A stretch of 64,000 bases of DNA, taken from the NCBI GenBank assembly GCA_024681475.1, contig JAILAT010000037.1, positions 1 to 64,000 of the forward strand, written 5' to 3'. Below, one piece after another: positions 9,047 to 17,182 of this stretch. This stretch comes from Bacteroidales bacterium (lineage in GTDB: Bacteria > Bacteroidota > Bacteroidia > Bacteroidales > P3). The notes beneath the pieces are model-generated. The model had not been told where the DNA came from, did not search any database, and saw only the letters and a program-made list of their open reading frames with translations. A program made the position numbers and the translations under genes. The first letter of the stretch is position 1. Each line of letters begins with the position of its first letter.

Positions 9047-9820
9047 ATGACCTTCTGGGAGCATCTCGACGAGTTGCGCGGCACGCTGATACGTGTCTTG
9101 ATAGTCGTTTTGGTGGCCTCGGTGGCCACTTTTTGCTGCAAAGACCTGCTGTTTTCGGTCATTATAGCTCCCAAATCCGACGATTTCATTACTTACCGTC
9201 TGGTCCGTCAGGTGGTGCACGAGATACCTGATTTTCAGGTTAACCTGGTGAACATCGAGCTGGAGCAACAGTTTGTCATCCATTTCAAGATGGCGCTGTG
9301 GGCGGCGGTCATGGTGGTGATGCCCTACATCATCTACGAGCTGTTCCGTTTCGTGAGCCCGGGGCTTTACCGCAACGAGAAGCGCTATTCGCTGCTGGCC
9401 GTGGTGTCGGGCTACCTGCTGTTCCTGATGGGAATGCTGCTCGGCTACTTCGTCATCTTCCCGCTGACGTTCCGCTTTTTGGGTACCTATCAGGTCTCCG
9501 AAGAGGTGACCAATGTTATCTCGCTGTCGTCCTATATCTCTGCCTTCCAGATGCTTCTGCTGGTAATGGGCGTGGTGTTCGAATTGCCGGTACTCTGCTG
9601 GCTGCTGGCTGAGCTGGGACTGCTGGAGCCCCAATTTATGCGCAAATACCGTCGCCATGCCATCGTGCTCATAGTCTTGCTGGCTGCCATCATCACACCG
9701 ACGGGTGACATTTTCACCCTCTCTGTGGTGTCACTTCCCATCCTGGGGCTCTATGAGCTCAGCATCGCTGTTGTGGCCCGCACCGCGGCACGCCGCAAAA
9801 AAACAATGGAAGAACAATGA
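9047..9820 (+). CDS. tatC: Sec-independent translocase subunit TatC
   Basis: A 257-residue inner-membrane protein with about six helices that recognises twin-arginine signal peptides. The diagnostic N-terminus TFWEHLDELRGTLIR is present, followed by the family segments FRFVSPGLYRNEKRY (about residue 100) and a later PTGDIFT motif. It starts 59 nt after tatA, and the next gene begins 14 nt after its stop, so the reductase, tatA, tatC and perhaps the following exported protein form one transcript. Confidence 0.96.
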   Translation: MTFWEHLDELRGTLIRVLIVVLVASVATFCCKDLLFSVIIAPKSDDFITYRLVRQVVHEIPDFQVNLVNIELEQQFVIHFKMALWAAVMVVMPYIIYELFRFVSPGLYRNEKRYSLLAVVSGYLLFLMGMLLGYFVIFPLTFRFLGTYQVSEEVTNVISLSSYISAFQMLLLVMGVVFELPVLCWLLAELGLLEPQFMRKYRRHAIVLIVLLAAIITPTGDIFTLSVVSLPILGLYELSIAVVARTAARRKKTMEEQ

Positions 9821-9834
9821 AAAAACAATAACCG

Positions 9835-10482
9835 ATGAGAAAAATATTGATATCTATTCTGCTTTTCAGCGCAATTGTTCTTCCGTTGCATGCCCAGACA
9901 ACTCAGGAAAAAACGAAAGATGCGCTGCAGGGTTACATGACTCGGTTCCCCCAATCGCAGCTATGTGATGTCTACAAGTTTTATTTTCAGGATATTATGG
10001 GCATAGAGCATCTGCTTACCGACTCGATGGCAGCAGTGCGCTATATCGAGAATGAGATGACCCATGCCGACAGCGCCGATTGGCAGAACCCCCTGTTCTA
10101 TTACCCTACAGGGGTAAATGGCAATTATATACGTGTGGATATCAATTATATACGCTCGGGCATCATCCCGATGGATGTTTTTGTCTCGGCGATGCTGCGC
10201 AGTGTGCGCGACAAGGAGGAGTCCGTTGGCCTACAGCGTTCTCTCCGTCTCGAATGGCAACGCACGATGAATGTGCTGAAGACTGTTGAGCCACAGCCGC
10301 TCAACTGGCGTGCCGACAGTCTGGCCATCGAAAGGCTGATGGAGTCGGGTGGCTATGCCATGCGCCACAGTGCCTTGTTCAACAAGACATATCGCCAGCA
10401 CTACCGCATCGTTCGCCGTGATATCTTTGAACAGGAACTGCTGCCTTTCATCATGAATGTAAAAGCGAAGCAGAATAAGTGA
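9835..10482 (+). CDS. exported protein of unknown function downstream of tatC
   Basis: A 215-residue protein with a Sec-type signal peptide (cleavage near LHAQ), then a soluble, mainly helical domain with the segment GNYIRVDINYIRSG in the middle and a basic C-terminus. No twin arginines are present. I do not recognise the family. Its position, 14 nt after tatC and 28 nt before the metallo-hydrolase lipoprotein, suggests it belongs to the same transcript, but nothing in the sequence gives a function. Confidence 0.7.
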   Translation: MRKILISILLFSAIVLPLHAQTTQEKTKDALQGYMTRFPQSQLCDVYKFYFQDIMGIEHLLTDSMAAVRYIENEMTHADSADWQNPLFYYPTGVNGNYIRVDINYIRSGIIPMDVFVSAMLRSVRDKEESVGLQRSLRLEWQRTMNVLKTVEPQPLNWRADSLAIERLMESGGYAMRHSALFNKTYRQHYRIVRRDIFEQELLPFIMNVKAKQNK

Positions 10483-10510
10483 AACAGAATAATAACGAAA
10501 AATGCAAGAT

Positions 10511-11425
10511 ATGAAGAAATCGTTTTTTTTTGCTGCCGCAATGCTCATGGTACTATTATTGTCAGGTTGCCACTCCAAGGCAACGAAGCCACCGCTGAAT
10601 GAGGAAGATATTAATATGGCGGGTATTACATGCTATTCTGCAGAGGGCTATACGATATTCGCCATCACCGACAAGGAGACGGAGCAATCCGTGGAACTCT
10701 TCAAGGGCTCTTATGACGATAGCCTCCTGGCAACGTTGGCTCCTGCCGAGGGTTTCAAGTCGGCCATCAATGTCTTTCTTGTCTCCGACGGCGAGCATTA
10801 TTGGCTGTTCGACACGGGCTTAGGCTCCGATGCCGGCGGTGTCCTCAGTGAGAAACTTTCGGCTCTCGGCGTGCGCCCGGAAGGGGTTGAGGCCATTTTC
10901 CTCACCCATCTGCACCCCGACCACATCGGCGGACTGCTGCGCGGCGACATCCCGCTATACCCCAATGCTACTATTTATCTCTCTGTCGATGAGTTTGATG
11001 CGTGGAGTACTGACGGCGTGATGAAGGGGATGAATGAGCAATGGCTCAAGGTGCTCTCCTATTATGCTTTGCAGGTGGCTCCTTTCAACGATGGCGACAC
11101 GTTGCTGGGCGCCGTGGTAGCTCATCTGGCGCCGGGACATACCCCCGGACATACTGTCTTTCAACTCGACAATCATTACTTTGTCGGCGACTTGTTCCAT
11201 GCCCAGGATTTACAGCTTGAACATCCTGAGTTCTGTGCCCGTTATGATGCCGATTCGCAGCAGGCTGTGGCGACACGCAAAGTTTGGCTTGGCACATTCG
11301 GAGAGGCACTTCAGCCTAAGGCTGTCTTTTCCGGGGCCCATGCCTATCAGCCTTTCTTGGAGGCGACTACGCGTCAAGTGGGCGATGACTGCACCAGGGC
11401 ATTCGTCGATGCACTTGCCAAGTGA
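10511..11425 (+). CDS. metallo-beta-lactamase-fold hydrolase, lipoprotein
   Basis: A 304-residue protein of the metallo-beta-lactamase superfamily with the zinc-binding signature THLHPDHIGG (about residue 135), a later His in APGHTPGHTVF, an Asp in FVGDLFHAQD and a final His in FSGAHAYQPF, so the two-metal site looks intact. The signal peptide ends in a lipobox (LLLSGC), so it is probably a periplasmic or surface lipoprotein. Many members hydrolyse lactones, thioesters or phosphodiesters; the substrate is not identifiable. An alternative ATG three codons upstream (10502) is possible. Confidence 0.88.
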   Translation: MKKSFFFAAAMLMVLLLSGCHSKATKPPLNEEDINMAGITCYSAEGYTIFAITDKETEQSVELFKGSYDDSLLATLAPAEGFKSAINVFLVSDGEHYWLFDTGLGSDAGGVLSEKLSALGVRPEGVEAIFLTHLHPDHIGGLLRGDIPLYPNATIYLSVDEFDAWSTDGVMKGMNEQWLKVLSYYALQVAPFNDGDTLLGAVVAHLAPGHTPGHTVFQLDNHYFVGDLFHAQDLQLEHPEFCARYDADSQQAVATRKVWLGTFGEALQPKAVFSGAHAYQPFLEATTRQVGDDCTRAFVDALAK

Positions 11426-11441
11426 GGGTGACGGCTGGCTA

Positions 11442-12257
11442 CTATTGTAACAGTTGTGTGAAGATAGCTGTCATGCTGTCGGCGGCCTTGTCGGCGGCAC
11501 GTATCACATCGTCGCCATCGTTCAGACAACTCTCGTTGAGGTCTTTGGCGCAGTTGGTGATGACGCTCATGCCAAAGATTTCCATGCTGCAATGGCGTGC
11601 CACGATAACCTCAGGCACCGTGCTCATGCCTACGGCGTCGCCGCCCAGCATGCGGAACATGCGGTATTCCGCTGGAGTCTCGTAGGTGGGACCTGTCTCG
11701 GCGACGTATACACCCTCGCGCAGCTTTATGCCCATCGCATTCGCTATTGCGTGTGCGCGCTGGCGCAGTGCGCGGCTGTATACGGTGGTCATGTCGGGGA
11801 AACGCGGCCCCATTTCTTCGATATTCTTGCCTATCAGCGGGTTGGGCATGAAACTGATGTGGTCGGTGATAATCATCAGGTCGCCCACCTCAAAGTCAGG
11901 ATTCAGCCCCCCGGCGGCGTTGGAGACCATCAGTCGCTTGATTCCCAGACGGCTGAAGACGCGCATGGGGAAGGTGACTTCCTGCATGGTGTAGCCTTCA
12001 TAGTAATGGAATCGACCTTGCATGGCCACCACCTCGGTGCTGCCCAGCTTGCCGAATATGAGATTGCCTTTGTGCCCCGTGGCGGTGCTCTGCATGAAAT
12101 GGGGAATCTCTTTGTAAGGCACGATGCAAGGGTCAGTTATTGCTTCGGCCAGCTTGCCCAGACCGCTGCCCAGCACGATGGCTGTCTGGGGGCGGCAGGT
12201 GGAGCGGCTACGCAGAAAGTCGGCAGTCTCGTCGAAAAGCGTCAGGGGATTGTTCAT
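11442..12257 (-). CDS. purine nucleoside phosphorylase, trimeric type
   Basis: A 271-residue enzyme cleaving inosine and guanosine with phosphate to the base and ribose-1-phosphate. Landmarks of the trimeric (PunA/PNP) class are VLGSGLGKL with the phosphate-binding Ser near residue 32, MQGRFHYYEGY with the phosphate-binding His, SNAAGGLNPDFEVGDLM, and PEVIVARH followed by VITNCAKDL, where the base-binding Asn lies. It is the last gene of a minus-strand group with the bifunctional nuclease and RdgB, all dealing with nucleotides. The gene converges on the metallo-hydrolase. Confidence 0.93.
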   Translation of the reverse strand: MNNPLTLFDETADFLRSRSTCRPQTAIVLGSGLGKLAEAITDPCIVPYKEIPHFMQSTATGHKGNLIFGKLGSTEVVAMQGRFHYYEGYTMQEVTFPMRVFSRLGIKRLMVSNAAGGLNPDFEVGDLMIITDHISFMPNPLIGKNIEEMGPRFPDMTTVYSRALRQRAHAIANAMGIKLREGVYVAETGPTYETPAEYRMFRMLGGDAVGMSTVPEVIVARHCSMEIFGMSVITNCAKDLNESCLNDGDDVIRAADKAADSMTAIFTQLLQ

Positions 12258-12284
12258 GATGGTCGGATATTGTGATATGTTGTG

Positions 12285-12842
12285 TTATTTGTTGTCTCGT
12301 TTGGCTTTGATGAGCTCCATCAGCTCGGCGGCACGCTCGTATTCTTCATTTTCCTCGCAGCGGTGCAGCTCTGCCTCGAGGGCCTCCAGCTCATCCTCGG
12401 GTTGGGACTCGATATCCAGGTTGAATTCCTCGGGTTGAGGCGTGAACCCCACTTCTTCGATGATGTCGGGGTTCATGGAGATGGCCACATCGTTGCGCAA
12501 CGCCAACACCACGGCGTCGCTGGCACGGGCGTCAATCTCTTTGGTGTTGAAGCCGTCGCTGATCACCAGCGTCGCATAGTAGATGCCCTCCTCGAAACGT
12601 TCGATGCGTACCTCTTTCAGTGTCAACGCAAAAGCCGACATGATGGAGCCGATGAGCTGGTGCGTCATCGGACGTCGTGCCGTCACTTGCTCCTGCTCCA
12701 ACAGTATCATCTGCGCCTCGTGCTCGCCAATCATGATGGGCACCTTCTTGTCCTTGTCGGGGTTGTACATCATCAGCACATGCATCCCGTCTTCGGTGAA
12801 GCCGCGGATGACTTCGGTAGGGTAGACGTAGTAGTATTCCAT
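12285..12842 (-). CDS. bifunctional nuclease family protein with UVR motif
   Basis: A 185-residue protein with an N-terminal bifunctional nuclease (DUF151) domain to about residue 130, recognised by VPIMIGEHEAQMI, RPMTHQLIGS and ARASDAVVLALR, and a C-terminal UVR motif (the ELEALEAELHRCEENEEYE segment followed by RAAELMELIKAKRD), the same pairing motif found in UvrB and UvrC. This DUF151-UVR arrangement is common in Bacteroidota. The plant and archaeal relatives show RNase/DNase activity, but the physiological role here is unproven. It lies between the purine phosphorylase and rdgB with short gaps. Confidence 0.88.
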   Translation of the reverse strand: MEYYYVYPTEVIRGFTEDGMHVLMMYNPDKDKKVPIMIGEHEAQMILLEQEQVTARRPMTHQLIGSIMSAFALTLKEVRIERFEEGIYYATLVISDGFNTKEIDARASDAVVLALRNDVAISMNPDIIEEVGFTPQPEEFNLDIESQPEDELEALEAELHRCEENEEYERAAELMELIKAKRDNK

Positions 12843-12856
12843 TGTGTATCAGTTGC

Positions 12857-13441
12857 TTATTGTGTCTTGTGAGTGAGATAATCCACCAGCTTGGCCACCG
12901 CCAGACCGCGATGGCTGATGCGGTTCTTCACCTCCAGGGGCATCTCGGCGTAGCTCACCGCAAAGCGGTCGGGCATGAAGATGGGGTCGTAGCCAAAGCC
13001 GCCCTGTCCGTAGCGCTCGGTGAGGATGGAGCCCTCCACACAGCCTTCGAAGTAGCGCGGCACGCCCTTCTCAAGCAGGCAGATGACAGTGCGGAAGCGC
13101 GCTTTGCGGTTCTGCTGCCCCTCCATCTCGCGGAGCATCTTGTTCACATTGTCGTCAAAGGTGCAGTGCTCGCCGGCGTAGCGTGCCGAGTAGACGCCCG
13201 GACGGCCGCCCAGGGCGTCGACCTCCAGACCCGTGTCGTCGGCAAAACAGTCGGCGCCGGTGCGCTCATACACCCATTGCGCTTTCTGCAACGCGTTGCC
13301 TTCCAGCGTATCGGCGGTCTCGGGGATGTCGCCGCTGAGACCTCGCTCTGCGAGTGAGTGGATGACTACGCAGTCGCGCAGTATTTCGCTAACTTCCTGT
13401 AGTTTATGCTTGTTGTTGGTGGCAAATATCAGTTCTTCCAT
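12857..13441 (-). CDS. rdgB: XTP/dITP diphosphatase, RdgB/HAM1 family
   Basis: A 194-residue enzyme that hydrolyses ITP, dITP and XTP to monophosphates, keeping deaminated purines out of DNA and RNA. Motifs are FATNNKHKLQEV at the N-terminus, FADDTGLEVDALGGRPGVYSA (about residue 67), GQGGFGYDPIF (about 145) and SHRGLA near the C-terminus. Length is normal. It heads the minus-strand group with the bifunctional nuclease and purine nucleoside phosphorylase. Confidence 0.96.
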   Translation of the reverse strand: MEELIFATNNKHKLQEVSEILRDCVVIHSLAERGLSGDIPETADTLEGNALQKAQWVYERTGADCFADDTGLEVDALGGRPGVYSARYAGEHCTFDDNVNKMLREMEGQQNRKARFRTVICLLEKGVPRYFEGCVEGSILTERYGQGGFGYDPIFMPDRFAVSYAEMPLEVKNRISHRGLAVAKLVDYLTHKTQ

Positions 13442-13553
13442 AACGCTGCTAAAGTTCCTCGTTCTCTTGTTCCCAATTTAACGCAGGAATGCGCTTATTA
13501 TTGTATTTTGTCTTTTTTTTAACAAAAACAGACGCCATTTGGGAAAAAAGTTG

Positions 13554-13561
13554 TATTTTTG
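13554..13561 (+). promoter_or_regulatory. candidate -7 element upstream of phosphofructokinase
   Basis: TATTTTTG matches the Bacteroidota -7 consensus TAnnTTTG and lies about 110 nt before the start codon in an AT-rich gap. No TTTG sits at the standard 19-21 nt spacing, so the -33 half is weak. Confidence 0.4.
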
Positions 13562-13671
13562 CAAAACAATAATGCCGTGAAATGATACGATTTGTCATGC
13601 AATGTCTTGATAATAAGTTGTTGACGGCATTCTGACGAATAGAACAATAACTAACACAAAACAAAGAACAC

Positions 13672-14901
13672 ATGAAATCAGTAGCAATTCTTACAGGTGG
13701 AGGTCCCGCTCCCGGAATGAACACTGTTGTGGCTTCCGTGACCAAGACTTTCGTGCGCGATGGCTTCCGCGTCATCGGTCTGCATGGCGGCTATTCGGCT
13801 CTTTTCACCACCGAACCCCGTATGCAGGATCTCGATTTCCTCACTGCCGACGAAATCTTCAACAAAGGCGGTTCAATCTTGAAGATGAGCCGTTTCAAAC
13901 CCACCGACGAGGATTTTGAGAAACGCTTCAACCTCGCTTTCTTCACCGAGAACGAGGTGAAACTGCTGGTCACTGTGGGTGGCGACGACACGGCTTCGAC
14001 GGCTAACCGTATTGCCAAGTTCTTGGAGTCCAAGCACTACCCCATAGCCAACATCCATGTGCCCAAAACTATCGACAACGACTTGCCGTTGCCCAACAGC
14101 AGCCCCACCTTCGGCTACAACAGCGCCAAGGCGCAGGGTTGTGTGCTGGCTACCGCCGTCATGGAGGATGCCCGCACCAGCGAGAACTGGTTCGTTGTCA
14201 GCGCCATGGGCCGCTCCGCTGGCCACCTGGCCCTTGGCATCGCCGGCGCTTGCCACTATCCTATGGTCATCATCCCCGAGTTCTTCAACAAGGCTGAGAT
14301 TACCGTCGACAAGATCGTCAACATGGTGATATCCTGCATGGTGAAGCGCAAACTGATGGGCATCAACTATGGCGCCGCCATGATATCCGAAGGTGTCTTC
14401 CACAGCCTCAGCGACGAGGAGATTGCCAAGTCGGGTATCCATTTCAGCTACGACGAGCATGGCCATCCCGAACTGGGTAAGGTCTCCAAGGCCCACGTGT
14501 TCAACGATATGATTGAGCGCAAGCTGAAAGAGCTCGGACTGAAGGTCAAGACCCGTCCCGTGGAGATTGGCTACGAGATCCGTTGCCATACGCCTATCGC
14601 TTTCGACCTCACCTATTGCTCGCTGATGGGTATGGGCGTCCACGCCCTCTTCAACCAGGGCTGCACAGGCTGCATGGTCTACGTCGACTACCAAGGCAAC
14701 GCGTCGCCGCTCTACCTGAAGGATTTGCAAGACCCTGTGACGGGCAAGATCCCCCCGCGTCTGGTCAATGTCAACTCCAACAAGGTGATGTCCTATGTCA
14801 ACGACATTATGGACTACATCACCCCCGCCGACTACGAGGCTGCCCGCAAGTATCTCCCCAACCCCGAGGACTACGACTTCAAGCGCCTGCTGGGATGGTA
14901 A
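13672..14901 (+). CDS. 6-phosphofructokinase, probably pyrophosphate-dependent
   Basis: A 409-residue glycolytic enzyme phosphorylating fructose-6-phosphate. The phosphoryl-donor loop reads VGGDDTAST (about residue 103), with Asp where ATP enzymes have Gly, and the catalytic motif reads PKTIDNDLP (about 130), with Lys in place of the Gly of ATP enzymes. These two residues are the known markers of pyrophosphate-dependent phosphofructokinases, so PPi rather than ATP is the likely donor and the reaction is reversible. SAMGRSAGHLALGIA is the substrate-binding MGR motif. It is a single gene with an AT-rich promoter region and its own terminator. Confidence 0.93.
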   Translation: MKSVAILTGGGPAPGMNTVVASVTKTFVRDGFRVIGLHGGYSALFTTEPRMQDLDFLTADEIFNKGGSILKMSRFKPTDEDFEKRFNLAFFTENEVKLLVTVGGDDTASTANRIAKFLESKHYPIANIHVPKTIDNDLPLPNSSPTFGYNSAKAQGCVLATAVMEDARTSENWFVVSAMGRSAGHLALGIAGACHYPMVIIPEFFNKAEITVDKIVNMVISCMVKRKLMGINYGAAMISEGVFHSLSDEEIAKSGIHFSYDEHGHPELGKVSKAHVFNDMIERKLKELGLKVKTRPVEIGYEIRCHTPIAFDLTYCSLMGMGVHALFNQGCTGCMVYVDYQGNASPLYLKDLQDPVTGKIPPRLVNVNSNKVMSYVNDIMDYITPADYEAARKYLPNPEDYDFKRLLGW

Positions 14902-14948
14902 GATATTGATTGTGGATTTTCAAAAATAGAATAATCAGTACACTTTTC

Positions 14949-14977
14949 AGCCAGGCACCGCACTGCGGTGCCTGGCT
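14949..14977 (+). terminator. perfect inverted repeat after phosphofructokinase
   Basis: A 14-bp perfect inverted repeat (14949-14962 and 14964-14977, GC-rich) with a short T run after it, ending the phosphofructokinase transcript about 50 nt after its stop codon. The real hairpin probably opens a few central pairs to form the loop. Confidence 0.75.
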
Positions 14978-15076
14978 TTGTGTTGGAGGAAGGGGCTCCA
15001 TCCTGATGCTTTTTTTTATGTGGTACACAATAATTTCATTGTTCGGGCGTTGACTAGGCAAATAAGTAGCACACAA

Positions 15077-16384
15077 ATGAATAGGCAGATATTATCCCTT
15101 CTGGTATTACTCCTGTTGGCTCTTGTGCCGTGCCAGGCGCAGAACAAGACGAAGAAGCAGCTGGAGAAAGAACGTACGCAGCTCGAGGCGGAGATTAAGA
15201 AACTCAACACCGAGCTGGCCAACGCCAAGAAGAACACCAAGCTGACGACTTCCCAGCTCAATGCGCTCAACAAGAAGATTAACGAGCGCAATAAGTTGAT
15301 TGATAATATCAATAGTCAGCTCTGTCACCTCGACTCGGAGATTTCGGCCACTGGCGACAGCATCACCACGGTGCAGCAGCAACGCAAGCGACTGCAGGAG
15401 AACTATGCCGCCGCGGTCCGTTCACTCTATCGTGAATACAACAATGTCGACAAGTGGGTGCTGCTTTTCGATACGCCTTCCTACAACAAGGCCCTGTTGC
15501 GCACCAAGTATTTCAAGAAATACAACGCCTACCGTCTCGAGCAGTCGCGTCAGATACGCGACTGTGAGAGCCGTCTGCAGGAGTATAACGACGAGCTCCA
15601 ACGCAAAAAGTCAGAGCAGAGCACCCTGCTTCAGAAAGAGCAGCAGCAACGCGAGCAGTTGACTAAGGAGCAGAAGCAGAAAGAGGCTTCGGTGCAGCAG
15701 TCCAAGAAAAACGAAAAACAACTGTCGAAGCAGCTTGGCGCCAAAGAGGCTCAGAAACGCAAGCTGCAGCAACAGATCCAGCGCATGATCGACGAAGAGG
15801 TCCGCAAGGCCGCTGAAGAGAAACGCAGGGCAGAGGAAAAACGCAAAGCCGTGGCCAAGGCTTCGACTGGCAAGGCTGGCACAGCATCCACGGGCACTGC
15901 TTCCGGGAAGAGTTCCGGTGCGGCAAGTGCTGGCGCTACGACGACTGTGACCGACAAGACCGCCACCGAAGAGTCGGCACTCTCCAACGATTTTGCCTCC
16001 AACAAGGGAAAACTGGCATGGCCGGTAGCCTACACCTCTATTACACGTAACTACGGACTCTATACGCATGAGTCGGGAGGCCAGAATATGAATAATGGCA
16101 TCGACCTGCTCACCGTTCAGGGAACCAATGTATATGCCGTTTTCAACGGCACCGTGTCGCGCACCTTCACCTGTCCCAACGGCACGTTGGGTATCATCAT
16201 CCGTCATGGCGACTATATGACTGTCTATGCAAATATGGCTACCTGCTCGGTCAAGAGCGGCCAGAAGGTGAAAACTCGCGCCGTCATCGGCACTGTAGCC
16301 TCCGACGGCGAAGGACATGGCGAATTCAGCTTCCAGCTATGGAACGGCAAAGAGAGCCAAAATCCTCGCTCCTGGCTGCGATAG
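15077..16384 (+). CDS. EnvC-type murein hydrolase activator with degenerate LytM domain
   Basis: A 435-residue exported protein: signal peptide (cleavage near PCQAQ), a long coiled coil from about residue 20 to 270 with many Lys/Glu/Gln, an Ala/Gly/Ser/Thr linker and a C-terminal LytM (peptidase M23) domain. Catalytic residues of true M23 peptidases are missing: NNGIDLL replaces the zinc-binding HxxxD start, YMTVYANM has Asn for His, and GEFSFQLW replaces the HxH motif. This pattern is that of EnvC/NlpD activators that switch on amidases at the division site rather than cutting murein. The ATG at 15077 is chosen because the signal peptide follows it directly; the frame is open further upstream into the terminator. 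Confidence 0.88.
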   Translation: MNRQILSLLVLLLLALVPCQAQNKTKKQLEKERTQLEAEIKKLNTELANAKKNTKLTTSQLNALNKKINERNKLIDNINSQLCHLDSEISATGDSITTVQQQRKRLQENYAAAVRSLYREYNNVDKWVLLFDTPSYNKALLRTKYFKKYNAYRLEQSRQIRDCESRLQEYNDELQRKKSEQSTLLQKEQQQREQLTKEQKQKEASVQQSKKNEKQLSKQLGAKEAQKRKLQQQIQRMIDEEVRKAAEEKRRAEEKRKAVAKASTGKAGTASTGTASGKSSGAASAGATTTVTDKTATEESALSNDFASNKGKLAWPVAYTSITRNYGLYTHESGGQNMNNGIDLLTVQGTNVYAVFNGTVSRTFTCPNGTLGIIIRHGDYMTVYANMATCSVKSGQKVKTRAVIGTVASDGEGHGEFSFQLWNGKESQNPRSWLR

Positions 16385-16463
16385 GATTGCTATTCATTAT
16401 TGTTCTTTCGGAGAGTTGTGTGCAGTAGGGATCTGCACCCGCTTTTATGACTGACACCACTGT

Positions 16464-17180
16464 TCAGTCCATCGGATTGGTGCTTTCCTCTTCCATGGTT
16501 ATGGCTGGCATGGGGTCGCTCTTCTGTTTCTCTTGGTACTGTTCGAATGGCGTTTTGGGGATGATGAGGGGATAGTATCTCCTTCGGAGTATCCCTTTTC
16601 TTTCGATAACCGCACCGTCTTCTCCACGAAGCAATGTAGTGTATTCTTCTTTGAGTAGAGGTGTTGACTGTCGCATATCGTTAGGGTCAATGGTAGTCCG
16701 TTCGTTCTCAATCCGATCGATGTCGGCATGCCGTTTGTGTACTGCCGAGGCCTCGCTATTTTCTTTGTTGGTTTCTGTCCGTACTTCCTCAGAATATTGG
16801 CTTGGGAAAATCTCCATCTCAGTGGCATCCTCATTGATGCCTGGTGTGATGCAGCTGTCTCTCAGTATGCTGCCGCCGAAGTTGTTGGAGGTTTCTTGGA
16901 TTGTTGGGGTGGGAGAGACGGCCTCTGCGGGAGCATTGGCGGCTCCCTGACAACTGGCCAACGTGACACCGATGCCTGCCACAGTGACAATATGGCCAAG
17001 GCGTATTCGATGGGATAAGGCCTCTTCCAGTTGTTGCAACTCCTGTTCACAGTATGGGCAGGTGCCACGGCAAGGTCCTTCGTGATAACAGGGCTCTTGG
17101 TTGAGTGCGATGCCGTTTTCCTCAGCAATGCTGTGACGTATGGCTTTCAGGTGGTTACAGGTGTCACTGCCTACGTCCAT
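16464..17180 (-). CDS. membrane protein with N-terminal cysteine motif, unknown function
   Basis: A 238-residue protein of unknown function. An N-terminal helical segment (CNHLKAIRHSIAEENGI) is followed by a Cys/His cluster, CYHEGPCRGTCPYCEQE (about residues 31-47), which looks like a metal-binding knuckle, then a coiled segment, one hydrophobic helix (HIVTVAGIGVTLASC) and a long, polar, low-complexity tail. The start at 17180 lies two bases after the lpxH stop; an upstream ATG at 17207 would overlap lpxH. The open frame continuing inside lpxH is only a shadow. I infer a cytoplasmic metal-binding domain tethered to the membrane; this is not certain. Confidence 0.68.
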   Translation of the reverse strand: MDVGSDTCNHLKAIRHSIAEENGIALNQEPCYHEGPCRGTCPYCEQELQQLEEALSHRIRLGHIVTVAGIGVTLASCQGAANAPAEAVSPTPTIQETSNNFGGSILRDSCITPGINEDATEMEIFPSQYSEEVRTETNKENSEASAVHKRHADIDRIENERTTIDPNDMRQSTPLLKEEYTTLLRGEDGAVIERKGILRRRYYPLIIPKTPFEQYQEKQKSDPMPAITMEEESTNPMD

Positions 17181-17182
17181 GA

